The notes: a model not told the origin generated them from the sequence alone. A stretch of DNA of 64,000 nt from Lacrimispora indolis DSM 755 (GCF_000526995.1 NZ_AZUI01000001.1:2976001-3040000); one strand, 5' to 3'; numbered from the stretch's first letter, positions 44,537-53,714 are shown. Made by a program: numbers and translations.

Positions 44537-46582
44537 ATGAATAATGAACAGATTAAACTTGTCATTTGGGATTTGGATGAAACATTTTGGCATGGCACGC
44601 TTGCTGAGGAGGGTTACATTACTATACCTCAAAACAATATTAATATTGTGAAAGAGTTGACAAATCGGGGGATTGTCAACTCGATTTGTTCTAAAAATGA
44701 CTTTGATAAGGCCAAGGCTGTATTATGCGAGGCACAGATTTGGGACTACTTTGTGTTTCCGCATATCGAATTCACGCCAAAAGGTGGGGCGGTGAAGAGG
44801 ATTATAGCTGATATGCAGCTTCGTGCGCCCAATGTTTTGTTTGTAGATGATAATAACACAAATCTTGAGGAAGTGAGTTTTTACAATCCTGGAATACAAA
44901 TTCTTGCTGCACAAGACCTTAACCGTTTGTGTGATCTTCCTGGTGCTACAGGGAAGCCGGATCCGCAGCATAAACGCCTGGAACAGTACAAATTATTGCA
45001 GGAGCGTTTTAGTGCCCGCCAATATTCCAACGATAATGAGGATTTTCTGCGTAAGAGTGATATTCATATTTGCGTGTCACCTACAGCGCCTGAAGATGCT
45101 GAGCGCGTTCATGATATGATTATGCGTACCAATCAGTTGAACTTCACAAAAAAGCGCATTTCGTTTGACGAGGTAAATGACTTGTTGCGAAACCCCGCTT
45201 TCGAGAGTGCTACAATTCGTGTGTATGATCGTTTTGGAGACCATGGTATTATTGGCTGGTATTGTCTTAAAGGAGACGAACTGGAACATTTCTTGTTTTC
45301 GTGCAGAATTATAAACCTTGGCATTGAGCAATATGTGTATGCAATGTTGGGTTTCCCGCATTTGATGATTTCAGGTGAAACAGCATCGCTCGTATCACCC
45401 AATATTTCCGTTCCTGATTACATAACTTTGGATGATGAAACCAGGGTACGACCTGTATCGGCTCAATCCTGCTCGGATGTTTCCAAGTTCGATAAATTGC
45501 AAATCTACGCACTTGGTGCATGTGACTTGTATTACATGGTCGGACATATGGCGTTGCCGTTCACAAACGTGCATTTCGAATGTAATACGTTTAATGGTGA
45601 TGCTCGCGGTGTGAATGTTGCGACTGAATACATACGCAGTTGCTTTGAAATGAATGAACAGGAAAAGATCTACTGTCGCACTCATTTCCATAACTATACC
45701 GGACGAACCGCATTTGCCACGAAGATTTTTGAGAAGGAATATGATTATGTATGTATGTCGTTCCACGATGATTTCGCTTTAGATATTTATCAGAGTAAAG
45801 AATTTCCTCAAATGCGCGTTGTATTATCAAACAGTAAAAGCGGTTCCTATACCCCTATCCTAAACGTTGAGGATGGGGAAAGGAAAGAGTGGCTTTCCCG
45901 AAATTTTATATCTTTGGGACTGATATCTCCTCAACGGTTTCGTGAAAACTTGGAATGGCTTGCAGAGCGTCTACCAGACAAAACACGACTTGTTCTAATG
46001 ACCGGGCCGGAGTATGATTATTTTCGTGATAGTGAACCACACAATGCTGAATTCCACATGCAAATCATGAGTTTAAATAAGGTTATTCGAGATTTTTGTG
46101 CCAATAATCCACGAGCTGCCTTTGTAGAGATGAATGATGTAATTTATGAACGAGGTCATTTTACTGATTTTATCATGCATTTAAAGCCAGAACGAAGTTA
46201 TACGCTTGCAATGAAAATGTTAGAGGCCATGGCAGGAATGCCTTCTACCAAAGATGCAAAAAAAGATTTACCAATCGGCTTGCGCCGCTTGGTTTTATGG
46301 AGCGACGAAATTTCTCTTTTGCCGAATTATCTTGCACTTTGTGCTATGGGTGCAAAACCTGATGATATTATTACCATACCGTCATTGGAAGCTTCAAAGC
46401 TGGAAGTAATGTCAATAGCTCCTCATATGTTGTATGGACAAAGCGGCAAATATTTTGTTTTGCTTACACCGGGTGGAGAACTTGAATATCGGCGAACTGC
46501 ACTTGAGTTCTATGGTTTTGGAGTGGGTGTGGACTATTATGAACTTGAACAAATGCCGTTCGCTTTGGAATGGAGAGAATAA
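44537..46582 (+). CDS. FkbH-like HAD/GNAT protein with C-terminal SGNH-like domain
   Basis: 681 residues. Residues 1-~150 are a HAD-IIIC (FkbH) domain: VIWDLDETFWHGTL carries the DxDxT catalytic site (Asp12, Asp14), and LFVDDNNTNLEEV is the distal acidic motif. About 170-280 look like the GNAT-like half usual in FkbH proteins (MIMRTNQLNFTKKRIS, YDRFGDHGIIGWY). About 310-580 resemble an SGNH/GDSL-type domain (YALGACDLYYM at the start, FIMHLKPE at the end). A further ~80 residues follow. FkbH proteins load phosphoglycerate-derived units in polyketide and glycan pathways. Start ATG 44537 after AGGGGTAGG. Last gene of the downstream flagellin-modification group. Confidence 0.75.
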   Translation: MNNEQIKLVIWDLDETFWHGTLAEEGYITIPQNNINIVKELTNRGIVNSICSKNDFDKAKAVLCEAQIWDYFVFPHIEFTPKGGAVKRIIADMQLRAPNVLFVDDNNTNLEEVSFYNPGIQILAAQDLNRLCDLPGATGKPDPQHKRLEQYKLLQERFSARQYSNDNEDFLRKSDIHICVSPTAPEDAERVHDMIMRTNQLNFTKKRISFDEVNDLLRNPAFESATIRVYDRFGDHGIIGWYCLKGDELEHFLFSCRIINLGIEQYVYAMLGFPHLMISGETASLVSPNISVPDYITLDDETRVRPVSAQSCSDVSKFDKLQIYALGACDLYYMVGHMALPFTNVHFECNTFNGDARGVNVATEYIRSCFEMNEQEKIYCRTHFHNYTGRTAFATKIFEKEYDYVCMSFHDDFALDIYQSKEFPQMRVVLSNSKSGSYTPILNVEDGERKEWLSRNFISLGLISPQRFRENLEWLAERLPDKTRLVLMTGPEYDYFRDSEPHNAEFHMQIMSLNKVIRDFCANNPRAAFVEMNDVIYERGHFTDFIMHLKPERSYTLAMKMLEAMAGMPSTKDAKKDLPIGLRRLVLWSDEISLLPNYLALCAMGAKPDDIITIPSLEASKLEVMSIAPHMLYGQSGKYFVLLTPGGELEYRRTALEFYGFGVGVDYYELEQMPFALEWRE

Positions 46583-46666
46583 AATTGGGTTGAAAATAAT
46601 GTTAGCGATAAGAATACTATGATGGTATTACTATGCGAGAATGGAATGGAGGAGGAGTAATCTACA

Positions 46667-46686
46667 GGGGCTTTAGCCCCTTTTTT
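46667..46686 (+). terminator. Terminator ending the flagellin-modification genes
   Basis: GGGGC-TTTA-GCCCC followed by six T residues. Confidence 0.88.
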
Positions 46687-46805
46687 GTACATAAAACAGA
46701 GAAACGGACCCTAAAGAGTCTGTAATCAGTGATATCGTTAATTACTTTAATAACCAATTACACTACTAAATATTATACCGAACTCAGCCAGAACTACTAA
46801 CCGGT

Positions 46806-47166
46806 TTTTCTGTTGAGTTTGAAAGTTCTGGTTTCTGATAATGCCTCTGTCTCACTGGCAAAGCGTGAATTGGAGAGTTTTGATTGCACAAAGTGCATCA
46901 AGATTTTCTTCCAAAGGCAAAATATTCAGCAGTAGAACTAAAGATATGTTTGAGATTTTGATCTATGCTTATCCTAAAAATATCTATTCGTCAAAGAAAA
47001 TTGAAACTGTTTGCGGAAGAAACATTATTTTCATGGAACTATTGACAAGCCCAAAACCACGAATCGTAGTACTATTGCAAGTCTATATACCAGTATTTTT
47101 CCAACGTCTGTAAAAACTGTTCTATTCGATGATCTGTTATTCGGCAGAAATAAAAGAATTTTTTAG
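46806..47166 (+). mobile_element. Decayed IS1182-family transposase (N-terminal part)
   Basis: Three consecutive frames together spell the opening of an IS1182/DUF772 transposase: VSDNASVSLAKRELESFDCT, then DMFEILIYAYPKNIYSSKKI with ETVCGRNIIFMELL, then NRSTIASLYTSIFP. At least two frameshifts and the loss of the catalytic DDE part make it a relic. No terminal repeats were identified. Confidence 0.7.
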
Positions 47167-47337
47167 ATAAAACAGTATTTCTAGGCATGAGAAAATTGGA
47201 AGTCTATGTGATATATATTTCATAATATATTAAGTGCGGTAAATTAATTTTGTTTCTAGATTATATTTGATAATACGAAAAGTAAATTTCCAAACAACCA
47301 CTCGGTAAATCACATTCTCCCACCCCATCCTATTTTC

Positions 47338-47366
47338 TTTACAAACCCCCTTCTTAATTGTATAAT
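47338..47366 (+). promoter_or_regulatory. Strong sigma-A promoter upstream of the fla operon (distal)
   Basis: TTTACA (47338-47343), 17-base spacer, TATAAT (47361-47366). It would transcribe a 46-codon frame lacking a start codon and then continue towards flgB. Confidence 0.65.
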
Positions 47367-47440
47367 GGAAAAAAACACCAATCTACAAAATTCGTCATTT
47401 TTTGCATCGAGTTTCAATAACAACAATAAATAAATAAAAA

Positions 47441-47596
47441 AAGGAGGAAATATAACCGGATAAATTAAAAATCAGCGACCAAAATCAGCTCGGAGACTTG
47501 AAAAAGCTTCAGATAAAGCCTAAAAAGGGCCGAATATCCCCCAAAGTTTATCCCTTGGCTGGAAATAATTTACACCTATTTCCTGAAGAAATGTAG
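47441..47596 (+). pseudogene. Start-less 46-codon frame behind a perfect SD
   Basis: AAGGAGG (47441-47447) is followed 5 bases later by an in-frame TAA and then 46 open codons to TAG at 47594. The predicted peptide is Lys-rich (LKISDQNQLGDLKKLQIKPK then GRISPKVYPL). No ATG, GTG or well-placed TTG exists. It looks like a small gene that lost its start codon, or a chance frame. Family not recognised. Confidence 0.35.
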
Positions 47597-47667
47597 ATAA
47601 ATCAAGAGTTATTGCATCTTACGGCAGAAAATAGTCTAAGATTCCGGACTATAATGGCAGAACTTTC

Positions 47668-47696
47668 TTGACATTATTTGTAATAAAATGTAAAAT
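47668..47696 (+). promoter_or_regulatory. Sigma-A promoter of the fla/che operon (proximal)
   Basis: A consensus TTGACA (47668-47673), 17-base spacer, TAAAAT (47691-47696), about 135 bases before flgB. The 5' UTR is too short and lacks the conserved blocks for a GEMM-type c-di-GMP riboswitch. Confidence 0.75.
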
Positions 47697-47830
47697 AAAG
47701 TAGAAAAAATTACAAAAAAAAATCGATTTTGGGAAAAGGCTGTCGATATTTAACTGTTATGCAGTTTTTATTCAGCTAAATACACTTCTCAGGCGCTTTG
47801 CCGGAAGTGATAAAAGTGAGGAACAAAATT

Positions 47831-48211
47831 ATGAATTCAATATTTGGAAACAACATTTCCATGGCGGAGAAAACATTAGATTATCTCTGGTCAAAGCAGC
47901 AGATAACCATGAACAATATTGCCAATGGAGACACTCCTGGATATAAAGCCCAATATGTAACCTTTGAAGATGAGTTTCGCAAACGCCTGATGGCAGGAAG
48001 AGAGGGTACTTCTAAGGATATCGGCAATATCATAAATGGTTCCAGATACTTTGTACGAAATACACATGATGAGTCCGCCCGAATGGATGGAAACAACGTC
48101 AATACGGATGTGGAAAGTGTGGAATTGGCAAGGACCACTCTTCAGTACCAATATGAGATCAATGCATTAAACAGTGAGATAACCAGGCTTCGTACAATAA
48201 TTAAAGGTTAA
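47831..48211 (+). CDS. flgB: Flagellar basal-body rod protein FlgB
   Basis: A 126-residue proximal rod protein. The N-terminus MNSIFGNNISMAEKTLDYLW and MNNIANGDTPGYKA match the rod/hook family signature (NNIAN...PG). The C-terminal helix ends in EINALNSEITRLRTIIK. It assembles the rod with FlgC, FliE and FlgG-type proteins. The start is ATG 47831 after GTGAGGA; an upstream frame to 47798 has no SD. First gene of the operon. Unusually it is followed directly by fliE, not flgC. Confidence 0.94.
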   Translation: MNSIFGNNISMAEKTLDYLWSKQQITMNNIANGDTPGYKAQYVTFEDEFRKRLMAGREGTSKDIGNIINGSRYFVRNTHDESARMDGNNVNTDVESVELARTTLQYQYEINALNSEITRLRTIIKG

Positions 48212-48228
48212 AACAGGAGGTACATACA

Positions 48229-48540
48229 ATGCAGCAGATGTTTATAACGCCAATGGTCCCCATAAGTTCCATTGCGGACATAGGAAGTGAAAAAAAGGTG
48301 ACTTCCGGACAAACCGGAAGCACCATGTTTCAGGATATATTTAAAGAAGCGATTCAGAACGTCAGAAGTACGGATGAAAATCTGACAATGCAGGAGTACC
48401 TGCTGTCCACAGGGCAGATCGATGATGCCCACACAGTACCGGCGGCAGCGGCAAAGGCCCAGTTATCGGCAGAGCTTTTAACAGCCCTTAGGAATAAAGC
48501 GCTGGAAGCTTATAATGAGATGATAAGAATTAATATATAA
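48229..48540 (+). CDS. fliE: Flagellar hook-basal body protein FliE
   Basis: A 103-residue FliE. MFQDIFKEAIQNVRSTDEN is the typical N-terminal half, and LSAELLTALRNKALEAYNEM followed by IRINI the conserved C-terminus (normally ...EIMRMQV). FliE joins the MS ring to the rod. SD CAGGAGG lies 8 bases before ATG. It occupies the place next to flgB where flgC would normally stand. Confidence 0.94.
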   Translation: MQQMFITPMVPISSIADIGSEKKVTSGQTGSTMFQDIFKEAIQNVRSTDENLTMQEYLLSTGQIDDAHTVPAAAAKAQLSAELLTALRNKALEAYNEMIRINI

Positions 48541-48565
48541 GTAGATAACGGGGCGGACAGGCACG

Positions 48566-50167
48566 ATGGAAAAAATTAAGGGATTTTTAGGTAAGTTAAG
48601 TGACAAAGCAAAGAAGATTATAATTGCTTCTGTTGTAGGCGTGGCTGTTGTGGCCGGCGCGATAATTATGGCACTGTCCATGCGGGAAAAGCCGTATGAT
48701 GTCATGTTTACAGGCGTTGGCAGTGAAGAAGCGAAACAAATAATAGGTAAGCTGCAGGAAGACAAGGTTGACTATCAATATCATGATGGGGATATTCTGG
48801 TGCCGACAGCCCAGATGGATATGACCAAGGCAAAGCTGGTATCTGAGGGATATCCCAAAAGCGGCTTTACATATGATGTATTCAAAAACAATGTAAACCT
48901 TATGACAACTGACTCAGACCGTCAGACCTTTAAGCTTTATGATTTGGAAACAAGAATTGGGTCTACGATCCAGCTGTTCGATGGGGTTCAGGAAGCATAC
49001 GTAACCATAGCCCTGGGAGAAACTTCCAAGTACGCATTATCGGAAGACAATGCGCAGGAAGCGAGTGCCCAGGCTGTTGTCGTGATGAAAGACGGCGGTT
49101 CCCCTACAGAAGAACAGGCCAAATCCATTCAGCTTCTTATTTCAAGAAGTATTCCTGGTATGGTCATTGGAAATGTTGCAGTGTTTGACGGCAACGGAAA
49201 AGAGGTCTCTACTGATTCCGGGGAAGAGGATATAAATTCTGGAAAGACAGGAGAAGAGATCGCAAAGCTTATAGAAGACCAGATTGCAGCAAAGGTTATG
49301 AATGTCCTGGGACCTGTGTACGGAAATGGAAATGTACGCGTATCCGTAAAAGGCACTGTAAATATGGAAAAGCTGATCCGGGAGAGTACTGTATACAATG
49401 TACCGGAGAAGATCGACGAGAATGATAAGACGGGACTTACTTCTGAGGAATCCATATACCGGGAGTATTCAGGAGATGGGCAGACCGCTTCCGGAGTGGC
49501 CGGATCAGAGGCCAATGCGGATATTCCTCAGTATAATGCAGGAGGAGCTGCAGGGGATAATAATGCTTATGGTTCCAGCAGCCTGACCAGAAAGTATCTT
49601 TTAAACCAGATCAAGGAACAGGGACAGGTTAATCCCGGCAGTCTGGAGAATTTAACGGTTTCTGTAATCGTGAATGGAAACGGTTTCGGAACCTTGACGG
49701 CTGATGATATCCGGAATTTGGCCGGTAATGCGGCAGGAATTGCTCAGGCAGACCGGGCGGAGAAAATCACTGCTGTTGCAGCGCCCTTCTACACCGTGGA
49801 TGTTCCGAAACAGCCGGAAACTCCTGTCGAGGTAGGAACAGATGGTATTCTTGTAAATCAGTGGATTTTAATCGGTGCACTGGCAGGAGTGTTCCTGCTC
49901 TTGCTGATCATAATTCTTGCAGTGAGACGCAGAAGAAAGAAAAAAGCTCTTATGGCGGATATGGGAGACAGTCAGGAGGATGTTCCCATTCTTCCGGAAC
50001 TTTCGGAAGAACAGGAAGACGAAAGAGAAAGAGAGATCCTGGTTCCCGAAGAGGACAGGGGTGCAGAGCTGCGTGAAAGTGTCCGTGACTTTGCAGAACA
50101 AAATCCTGAGATATCAGCCCAGCTGTTGAAAACATGGTTGAACGGAGGAAACAATAATGACAACTAA
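48566..50167 (+). CDS. fliF: Flagellar MS-ring protein FliF
   Basis: 533 residues. TM1 lies at about 19-38, followed by the YscJ-like ring-building motif region (VMFTGVGSEEAKQIIGKL, PKSGFTYDVF, ETRIGSTIQLFDGVQEAYV). TM2 lies at about 433-453 before a charged cytoplasmic tail that ends in QNPEISAQLLKTWLNG, the FliG-binding C-terminus. It forms the membrane ring on which the rotor is built. It overlaps fliG by 11 bases. Confidence 0.96.
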   Translation: MEKIKGFLGKLSDKAKKIIIASVVGVAVVAGAIIMALSMREKPYDVMFTGVGSEEAKQIIGKLQEDKVDYQYHDGDILVPTAQMDMTKAKLVSEGYPKSGFTYDVFKNNVNLMTTDSDRQTFKLYDLETRIGSTIQLFDGVQEAYVTIALGETSKYALSEDNAQEASAQAVVVMKDGGSPTEEQAKSIQLLISRSIPGMVIGNVAVFDGNGKEVSTDSGEEDINSGKTGEEIAKLIEDQIAAKVMNVLGPVYGNGNVRVSVKGTVNMEKLIRESTVYNVPEKIDENDKTGLTSEESIYREYSGDGQTASGVAGSEANADIPQYNAGGAAGDNNAYGSSSLTRKYLLNQIKEQGQVNPGSLENLTVSVIVNGNGFGTLTADDIRNLAGNAAGIAQADRAEKITAVAAPFYTVDVPKQPETPVEVGTDGILVNQWILIGALAGVFLLLLIIILAVRRRRKKKALMADMGDSQEDVPILPELSEEQEDEREREILVPEEDRGAELRESVRDFAEQNPEISAQLLKTWLNGGNNNDN

Positions 50168-51161
50168 CTTAACGCCTGAGCAAAAAGCGGCAATAGTTAT
50201 TGTTTCACTCGGTGTGGATAAGGCTTCCAAAATATATAAGTACCTGAGTGAGGAAGACATTGAAAAATTAACCGTTGAAGTGGCAAAACTGGGGCATGTG
50301 GAAGCTGATGCAACGGAAGCCGTACTGGATGATTTTTATAAGACCTGCCTGACACAGAAAGTGGTCACTGACGGAGGCCTGGAATATGCAAGAACGGTTT
50401 TGGAAAAGGCATTTGGGGAAAGCACGGCAAACAGCCTGCTTCAGAAGGTTACTCAGTCCTTAAAATCCAGGTCATTTGGGTTCATCAGAAAGAGCGATTC
50501 AAAGAATTTGATTTCAGTGCTGCAGCATGAGAGGGCACAGACGATTGCCCTGGTTCTTTCCTACACAAATGAAGAAATGGCAGCACAGCTCATTTCCGAG
50601 CTTCCGCCTGAAAAACGTTTCCGGGTGGTGGAGTCCATCGCCAGGATGGAGAGTGCCTCTCCTGAGGCAATAAGGCTTGTGGAAAGTGAGATAAAGAAGA
50701 AGTTCTCCGGCATTCTTACCACCGATTACACAACGGTTGGCGGTATCGATTATATTGCAAACGTTATGAACCATATGGACAGGGGAAACGAAAAGCTTAT
50801 CTTCGACGAGTTGGGCAGAAAAGATGCGGAACTGGCAGATACCATTCGCAAAAAGATGTTCGTATTCGAGGATATCATCACCATGGACAACCGCTCCATC
50901 CAGCGTTTTATCCGCGAATGCGATATGAAAGATATGGTTTATGCGCTTAAGAATGCAAATAAGCAGATTGCAGATGTTATTTTCAGTAATATGTCAACCC
51001 GTATGAAGGATAGCATTCAGTCCGATATGGAAGTTACAGTCAATGTCCGCTTAAGAGATGTAGAAGAGGCTCAGCAGAGAATTGTTGGTATCATCAGGCG
51101 TCTGGAGGAAGAAGGCGAGCTGATTATCAGCAAGGGCGGAAAGGATGATATCATTGTCTAA
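50157..51161 (+). CDS. fliG: Flagellar motor switch protein FliG
   Basis: 334 residues, standard length. N-terminal KAAIVIVSLGVDKASKIYKY, the middle EHPQ-type region reads QHERAQTIALVLSYTNEEMA, and the C-terminal torque helix includes GRKDAELADTIRKKMFVFED with the charged residues that face MotA. SD CGGAGGAAAC. It couples MotA/MotB torque to the rotor. It overlaps fliF upstream and fliH downstream. Confidence 0.97.
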   Translation: MTTNLTPEQKAAIVIVSLGVDKASKIYKYLSEEDIEKLTVEVAKLGHVEADATEAVLDDFYKTCLTQKVVTDGGLEYARTVLEKAFGESTANSLLQKVTQSLKSRSFGFIRKSDSKNLISVLQHERAQTIALVLSYTNEEMAAQLISELPPEKRFRVVESIARMESASPEAIRLVESEIKKKFSGILTTDYTTVGGIDYIANVMNHMDRGNEKLIFDELGRKDAELADTIRKKMFVFEDIITMDNRSIQRFIRECDMKDMVYALKNANKQIADVIFSNMSTRMKDSIQSDMEVTVNVRLRDVEEAQQRIVGIIRRLEEEGELIISKGGKDDIIV

Positions 51162-51927
51162 TATTATTAAGGGCGCACAGCTTTCAAGTCATGTTTTAGA
51201 GTATGGATTTGACCTGGCGTTTGAAGATATCATAGTAAAGGCAAAAACGGAAGAAGAGGAAGAGCAAAAGATTGAGCAGTTCCGGGACGATGCTGATGAG
51301 GAATATCTTCAGGCTGCCGAAGTATATTATGAAAATGCTTTAAAAATGGCCGGGGAGATTACGGATCAAGCCAAAGAAGAGGCAGAAAAGATCCGTGCTG
51401 AGGCGAAGGCGGCAGGGTATGAAGAAGGCTATGAGGCAGGGTTTTCGGAAGGTTGCAAGAAAGCCTATGAGGATCATAAAGCGGAATTGGATCTCAAGAT
51501 AGAAGAATTCCAGGCGGCCATGAAGACCACCATTGAATGTGTTACGGAAGAGAAAGAAAGAATTCTGGAAAGATATATGGATGATTTGAAGAAAATTACT
51601 TTGACCATAGCAGAAAAGATCATTCAGACCAGTTTAAAATCCAGCGGAGAGATCATCAAGCGGATGATCGCTGCCGCTGCCGGTAAGCTGAAAAAGACCC
51701 AGTGGGTGAAAATCTATGTTTCGCAAAAGGATGCAGGGATGATGATACAGGGAGATGTGGGCTTGCTAAATGAATTGTCCCATATTTCTGGAAACATCAA
51801 AATTATTGCCATGGATCATGCGGAGGATGGCACCTGTATCATTGAATTGCCGGAAGAGATTATTGATGTCAGCGTGAATACCCAGATCGAAAATATAAAG
51901 GGAATTCTCAATAACGCAAGACTGTAG
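51154..51927 (+). CDS. fliH: Flagellar export ATPase regulator FliH
   Basis: About 257 residues. An N-terminal SNIIKGAQ segment is followed by a long charged coiled coil (about 30-130: EEEEEQKIEQF, EEAEKIRAEAKAAGYEEGYE) and a C-terminal V-ATPase E-like domain (LTIAEKIIQTSLKSS ... IDVSVNTQIENIKGIL). It regulates and docks FliI. The start is either TTG 51154, 8 bases after AAAGGA, or ATG 51145, which is too close to that SD; TTG gives the family-like M-S-N start. Confidence 0.88.
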   Translation: MSNIIKGAQLSSHVLEYGFDLAFEDIIVKAKTEEEEEQKIEQFRDDADEEYLQAAEVYYENALKMAGEITDQAKEEAEKIRAEAKAAGYEEGYEAGFSEGCKKAYEDHKAELDLKIEEFQAAMKTTIECVTEEKERILERYMDDLKKITLTIAEKIIQTSLKSSGEIIKRMIAAAAGKLKKTQWVKIYVSQKDAGMMIQGDVGLLNELSHISGNIKIIAMDHAEDGTCIIELPEEIIDVSVNTQIENIKGILNNARL

Positions 51928-51941
51928 CAGGAGGTGTCCTC

Positions 51942-53243
51942 ATGTTTAAAGAACTGTCTGATCTCATAATGAAGACTGAGACCGTTGATCACATCGGAAA
52001 GATCGAAAATATTGTGGGGATGTCTATGGAAGCCTCCGGCGGAAAGGCCAGTATCGGGGACATTGCCTATATTTATAACGAAGACAGGAAAGAGCAGATT
52101 CCCGTAGAAGTAGTGGGCTTTAAGGATGATAAAATCCAGCTTATGGCCTACGAAAATATGAATGGAATTGCCGCGGGCAGCTTTGTGCGCAATACGAAAC
52201 GCCGTTTAAAGATCCCGGTAGGAGATTTTTTAAGAGGACGGATCATTGATGCAAAGGGAGAACCAATGGATGGAAAAGGCCCCTTTGATTCTTCAAGATA
52301 CTATTATGTGGAAAACCCCTATATCAATCCCTTGACCCGTCCTCCCATTACGGACAAGCTGGAATTCGGAGTCAAAGCCATTGATGGAATGAATACCATT
52401 GGAAAAGGGCAGCGTATCGGAATTTTTGCAGGGAGCGGAGTTGGTAAGAGTACTCTCTTGGGAATGATCGCCAGAAACGTTAAGGCTGATATCAATGTGG
52501 TGGCCCTTGTAGGCGAGCGAGGCCGAGAGGTAAGGGAATTTATAGAAAAGGATTTAGGGCCGGAAGGGATGGAGCGATCTGTCCTGGTGGTGGCTACATC
52601 GGATCAGCCGGCCATGCTTCGCATGAAGTGCCCTCTGGTGGCAACCACCATAGCGGAATATTTTAAAAACCAGGGCAAGGATGTGCTGCTGATGATGGAC
52701 TCTCTGACACGGTTTGCCATGGCTCAGAGAGAAATAGGCCTTGCCATCGGGGAACCGCCGGTGGCCAGAGGATATACTCCTTCCATATACGCGGAATTTC
52801 CCAAGCTTCTGGAACGAAGCGGTAATTTTGGGGAAGGTTCCATTACCGGAATTTATACGGTTCTGGTGGAAGGTGATGATACCAATGAACCCATCGCAGA
52901 TACCGTAAGAGGTATTGTGGATGGACACATCGTTTTAAGCAGAAAACTGGCAAATGCAAATCATTTCCCAGCCATTGATGTAAGCGCCAGTATTTCCCGT
53001 CTGATGACCAATATCGTGTCCGAGGAACACCGGAAACTTGCTTCGGAAATCAGGGATATCTTAAGCATTTATGAGAAAAATGAAGATTTGATTTCAATTG
53101 GCGCATATAAAAGCGGAACCAATCCCAAGCTGGATTTGGCTATTGCCAGGATTGACAAGGTCAACCAGTTCCTGTGCCAGGGGATTCAGGAAAATGACAC
53201 CTATGAAAATATACTGATTAAGATGAAATCGATCTTAGCGTAG
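51942..53243 (+). CDS. fliI: Flagellum-specific export ATPase FliI
   Basis: 433 residues. Walker A is GIFAGSGVGKSTLLGMIARN, Walker B DVLLMMDSLTRFAMAQREI, with GERGREVREF and TVLVEGDDTNEPIADTVRGI, all diagnostic of the F1-like FliI/SctN group. It energises type III export of flagellar subunits. SD CAGGAGG precedes ATG. Neighbours FliH and FliJ complete the ATPase complex. Confidence 0.97.
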   Translation: MFKELSDLIMKTETVDHIGKIENIVGMSMEASGGKASIGDIAYIYNEDRKEQIPVEVVGFKDDKIQLMAYENMNGIAAGSFVRNTKRRLKIPVGDFLRGRIIDAKGEPMDGKGPFDSSRYYYVENPYINPLTRPPITDKLEFGVKAIDGMNTIGKGQRIGIFAGSGVGKSTLLGMIARNVKADINVVALVGERGREVREFIEKDLGPEGMERSVLVVATSDQPAMLRMKCPLVATTIAEYFKNQGKDVLLMMDSLTRFAMAQREIGLAIGEPPVARGYTPSIYAEFPKLLERSGNFGEGSITGIYTVLVEGDDTNEPIADTVRGIVDGHIVLSRKLANANHFPAIDVSASISRLMTNIVSEEHRKLASEIRDILSIYEKNEDLISIGAYKSGTNPKLDLAIARIDKVNQFLCQGIQENDTYENILIKMKSILA

Positions 53244-53264
53244 GCTTTGGAAAGGAGGATGAAG

Positions 53265-53714
53265 ATGAAAAAATTTAACTTCCCTCTTGATACGGTTTTA
53301 AATTACAAGGATCAGGCTTTAGACAATTTGAAAAGCGAACATGCTCAGATACTGGCCAAGGTTGCGCAGCAGGAGAATAAGATCAATATGCTGGCCGACC
53401 AGAGGAATGCTGCCTGTGTAAGATTTAAAGAAGAAGCGCAGACAGGGATTTCCATCAATGCCATGCGTGAATATGAAACATATATCACCCATATGGAGAA
53501 GAAGATCCTGGCAGAACAGGGAGTATTGCTGACGCTTAAAAGAAAAGAGGAGCAGAAGCGCTTCCAGGTGGTAGAAGCCAGAAAAGAGAAAGCTTCCATT
53601 GAGAAATTAAAAGAAAAAAAGCTGACTTTGTATAACAAAGAAGTACAGCGCAGTGAAGAACTGTTCATTGAGGAATTTGTTTCCAACACCATGTCAGTTC
53701 GCAGCAACAGGTGA
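53265..53714 (+). CDS. fliJ: Flagellar export chaperone FliJ
   Basis: 149 residues, almost entirely predicted coiled coil (KFNFPLDTVLNYKDQALDNL, ILAKVAQQENKINML). It is FliJ by position after fliI, length and helical-hairpin pattern. FliJ acts as the central stalk of the export ATPase. ATG 53265 lies 6 bases after AAAGGAGG; ATG 53259 abuts the SD. Confidence 0.88.
   Translation: MKKFNFPLDTVLNYKDQALDNLKSEHAQILAKVAQQENKINMLADQRNAACVRFKEEAQTGISINAMREYETYITHMEKKILAEQGVLLTLKRKEEQKRFQVVEARKEKASIEKLKEKKLTLYNKEVQRSEELFIEEFVSNTMSVRSNR

Noticed and set aside
46841..47113. 90-residue ORF as an intact gene
   Set aside because: It is one frame of a multiply frameshifted IS1182-type transposase relic.
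47697..47830. c-di-GMP (GEMM) riboswitch before flgB
   Set aside because: Such a switch controls the flgB operon in C. difficile, but the 5' UTR here is about 130 bases and lacks the conserved GEMM blocks.
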